Below are positions 5,666 through 6,516 of a stretch of DNA of 6,516 nucleotides, piece by piece. The stretch comes from Bradyrhizobium sp. GTDB taxonomy: Bacteria > Pseudomonadota > Alphaproteobacteria > Rhizobiales > Xanthobacteraceae. The position numbers and the translations under genes are program-made. The notes under the pieces were generated by a model. That model was not told the origin of the DNA. It worked only from the letters and a program-made list of their open reading frames with translations, and did not search any database. The stretch lies in contig JACDAG010000322.1 of the NCBI GenBank assembly GCA_013695565.1, forward strand, positions 1 through 6,516. The letters run 5' to 3'. Every line of letters begins with the position of its first letter. The first letter of the stretch is position 1.

Positions 5666-5677
5666 GGAAAGAGTTCC

Positions 5678-6151
5678 ATGTCATCACCCAAATCACTCTC
5701 CCGCACCGCGCCCTCCTCGATCACCGCGACGACCATCGTCTCGTCGCTGCTATCTGTTCAAACCTCGGGCGCGGGCTTTACCGACCTCACCGCCGAAATC
5801 GCAAGATTCGTGCGCGAGGCCGGTGCGCGCGAGGGCGCGGTGACGCTGTTCATCCGTCATACTTCGGCGTCGCTGACGATCCAGGAAAATGCCGACCCAA
5901 CCGTGCTCGATGATCTCTTGACGGCGCTGAACCGGGTGGCTCCCGAAAACGCAGGATGGCGCCATGACACCGAAGGCCCCGACGACATGCCCGCGCATAT
6001 CAAGACCATGTTCACCGCGACTTCGCTGCAGGTCCCGGTGCTGCGCGGCGCGCTGGCGCTGGGAACCTGGCAGGCGATCTACCTGATCGAGCATCGCGCG
6101 CGCCCACATCGGCGTGAGATCGTGCTGCAGTGTATCGGCGCAACGGCATAA
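5678..6151 (+). CDS. yjbQ: YjbQ-family protein (UPF0047)
   Basis: A 157-residue member of the YjbQ/UPF0047 family, with its conserved blocks in order: HTSASL (61-66), QENADP (69-74), WRHDTEGPDDMPAHIK (94-109), GTWQAIYLIEHR (129-140) and PHRR (143-146). The invariant histidines (H61, H96, H107, H139) and acidic residues suggest a metal or phosphate site. Family structures are small beta-sandwich-like trimers. A weak thiamine-phosphate synthase activity has been reported for E. coli YjbQ, but the physiological role is unsettled. It is cytoplasmic, with no signal peptide. Relatives are about 135-140 residues; this one has about 18 extra Ser/Thr-rich N-terminal residues. No later in-frame Met exists before residue 104, so ATG 5678 stands. 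Its GGAAAG site (5666-5671) directly abuts the palindromic repeat, so any promoter must lie in that element or in the upstream gene. Confidence 0.92.
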   Translation: MSSPKSLSRTAPSSITATTIVSSLLSVQTSGAGFTDLTAEIARFVREAGAREGAVTLFIRHTSASLTIQENADPTVLDDLLTALNRVAPENAGWRHDTEGPDDMPAHIKTMFTATSLQVPVLRGALALGTWQAIYLIEHRARPHRREIVLQCIGATA

Positions 6152-6162
6152 GGCGTGTCCGC

Positions 6163-6198
6163 AAAAGAAAACCGGCCGCGGAGTGATCCGCGGCCGGT
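6163..6198 (-). terminator. intrinsic terminator between yjbQ and the MFS gene
   Basis: A perfect 12-bp stem, ACCGGCCGCGGA (6171-6182) and TCCGCGGCCGGT (6187-6198), has a 4-base loop. On the minus strand it is followed by TTTCTTTT (complement of 6163-6170), so it is a good terminator for the transporter gene reading leftward. The plus side has no T-tract, so it would end yjbQ transcripts less well. A second, weaker stem, TCGTCCG (6210-6216) with CGGACGA (6229-6235), lies between it and the transporter stop. Confidence 0.85.
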
Positions 6199-6241
6199 CC
6201 GTGTCGTGATCGTCCGACGGCTTGTCGCCGGACGAAGCTGG

Positions 6242-6516
6242 TTACTTCGTGATGTCGACGTCCTTGGTTTCCGGCAGGAAGAAGAACCCGACGACCGCGG
6301 TGATTGACGCGAAGATGATCGGGTACCAGAGGCCTGCGTAGATATCGCCGGTCGAGGCCACGATCGCGAACGCGGTTGCGGGCAGCAACCCGCCGAACCA
6401 GCCGTTGCCGATGTGATAGGGCAGCGACATCGAGGTGTAGCGGATCTTGGTCGGGAACAGTTCGACCAGCATCGCCGCGATCGGCCCGTACACCATGGTG
6501 ACGAAGAGCACCAGGA
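6242..6516 (-). CDS. MFS transporter, probably metabolite:H+ symporter type, C-terminal part (5' end outside window)
   Basis: The frame is open from the right edge to TAA at 6242-6244, giving 91 residues of the C-terminus. They cover the last membrane helices: LVLFVTMVYGPIAAMLVELF, a second glycine-rich segment around HIGNGWFGGLLPATAFAIV, and the final helix YPIIFASITAVVGFFFLPET. A short cytoplasmic tail follows. The sequence FPTKIRYTSMSLPYHIG, followed by GG and P, is characteristic of the metabolite:H+ symporter (MHS) subfamily of the major facilitator superfamily (ProP, KgtP, ShiA relatives). These import organic acids or osmolytes with protons across the inner membrane. The substrate cannot be told from this fragment. 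A leftmost GTG near 6511 is an internal Val codon, not a start. The gene converges on yjbQ and has its own terminator. Confidence 0.85.
   Translation of the reverse strand, partial: LVLFVTMVYGPIAAMLVELFPTKIRYTSMSLPYHIGNGWFGGLLPATAFAIVASTGDIYAGLWYPIIFASITAVVGFFFLPETKDVDITK

Noticed and set aside
4923..5696. 257-residue minus-strand open frame
   Set aside because: It runs through the palindromic repeat and opposite the exported coiled-coil gene, which has a signal peptide and ribosome site; no recognisable domain.
1..6516. tRNA, rRNA, riboswitch, CRISPR, phage or defence genes
   Set aside because: I looked on both strands and saw no cloverleaf, spaced repeat array, integrase or defence-type domain. 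The window reads as core genes plus interspersed repeats.

Overview
The window looks like a piece of a high-GC alphaproteobacterial chromosome, most likely from the Bradyrhizobium/Rhodopseudomonas group (Nitrobacteraceae). The reasons are the F0 gene order atpI-atpB-atpE-b'-b with no F1 genes attached, the sequence character of the F0 subunits, and two kinds of short interspersed repeat that I recall as typical of this family. The family assignment rests on recognition, not on a search.

Layout, left to right. Bases 2-469 (+) are the 3' part of a RimJ-type GNAT acetyltransferase. A 180-base gap follows, holding one copy of a 52-bp interspersed repeat. Bases 650-1309 (+) encode a secreted protein of unknown function. 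It converges on the F0 operon, and the two share a bidirectional hairpin terminator at 1327-1349. Bases 3977 down to 1375 (-) are the F0 operon: atpI, atpB (a), atpE (c), b' and b. Together these build the membrane proton channel, c-ring and peripheral stalk of ATP synthase; the F1 genes must lie elsewhere. A promoter-like element for this operon sits at 4044-4072. The 333-base gap 3978-4310 separates the operon from rightward genes and holds that promoter plus a second copy of the 52-bp repeat.

Bases 4311-4934 (+) encode a DsbA-fold protein of the 2-hydroxychromene-2-carboxylate isomerase / GST-kappa type. Bases 5001-5534 (+) encode a small exported coiled-coil protein of unknown function. 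A 125-bp composite palindrome (5541-5665) fills almost all of the next gap, and yjbQ (5678-6151, +) begins 12 bases beyond it. Bases 6516-6242 (-) are the C-terminal end of an MFS transporter, probably of the metabolite:H+ symporter type, converging on yjbQ with a 12-bp-stem terminator between them.

Overall this is mainly core housekeeping sequence. I found no evidence for a new defence, mobile or biosynthetic system. The points most worth a second look are the composite palindrome abutting the yjbQ start, the paired 52-bp repeats, the symmetrical promoter region upstream of atpI, the hairpin between atpE and b', and the two exported proteins of unknown function.
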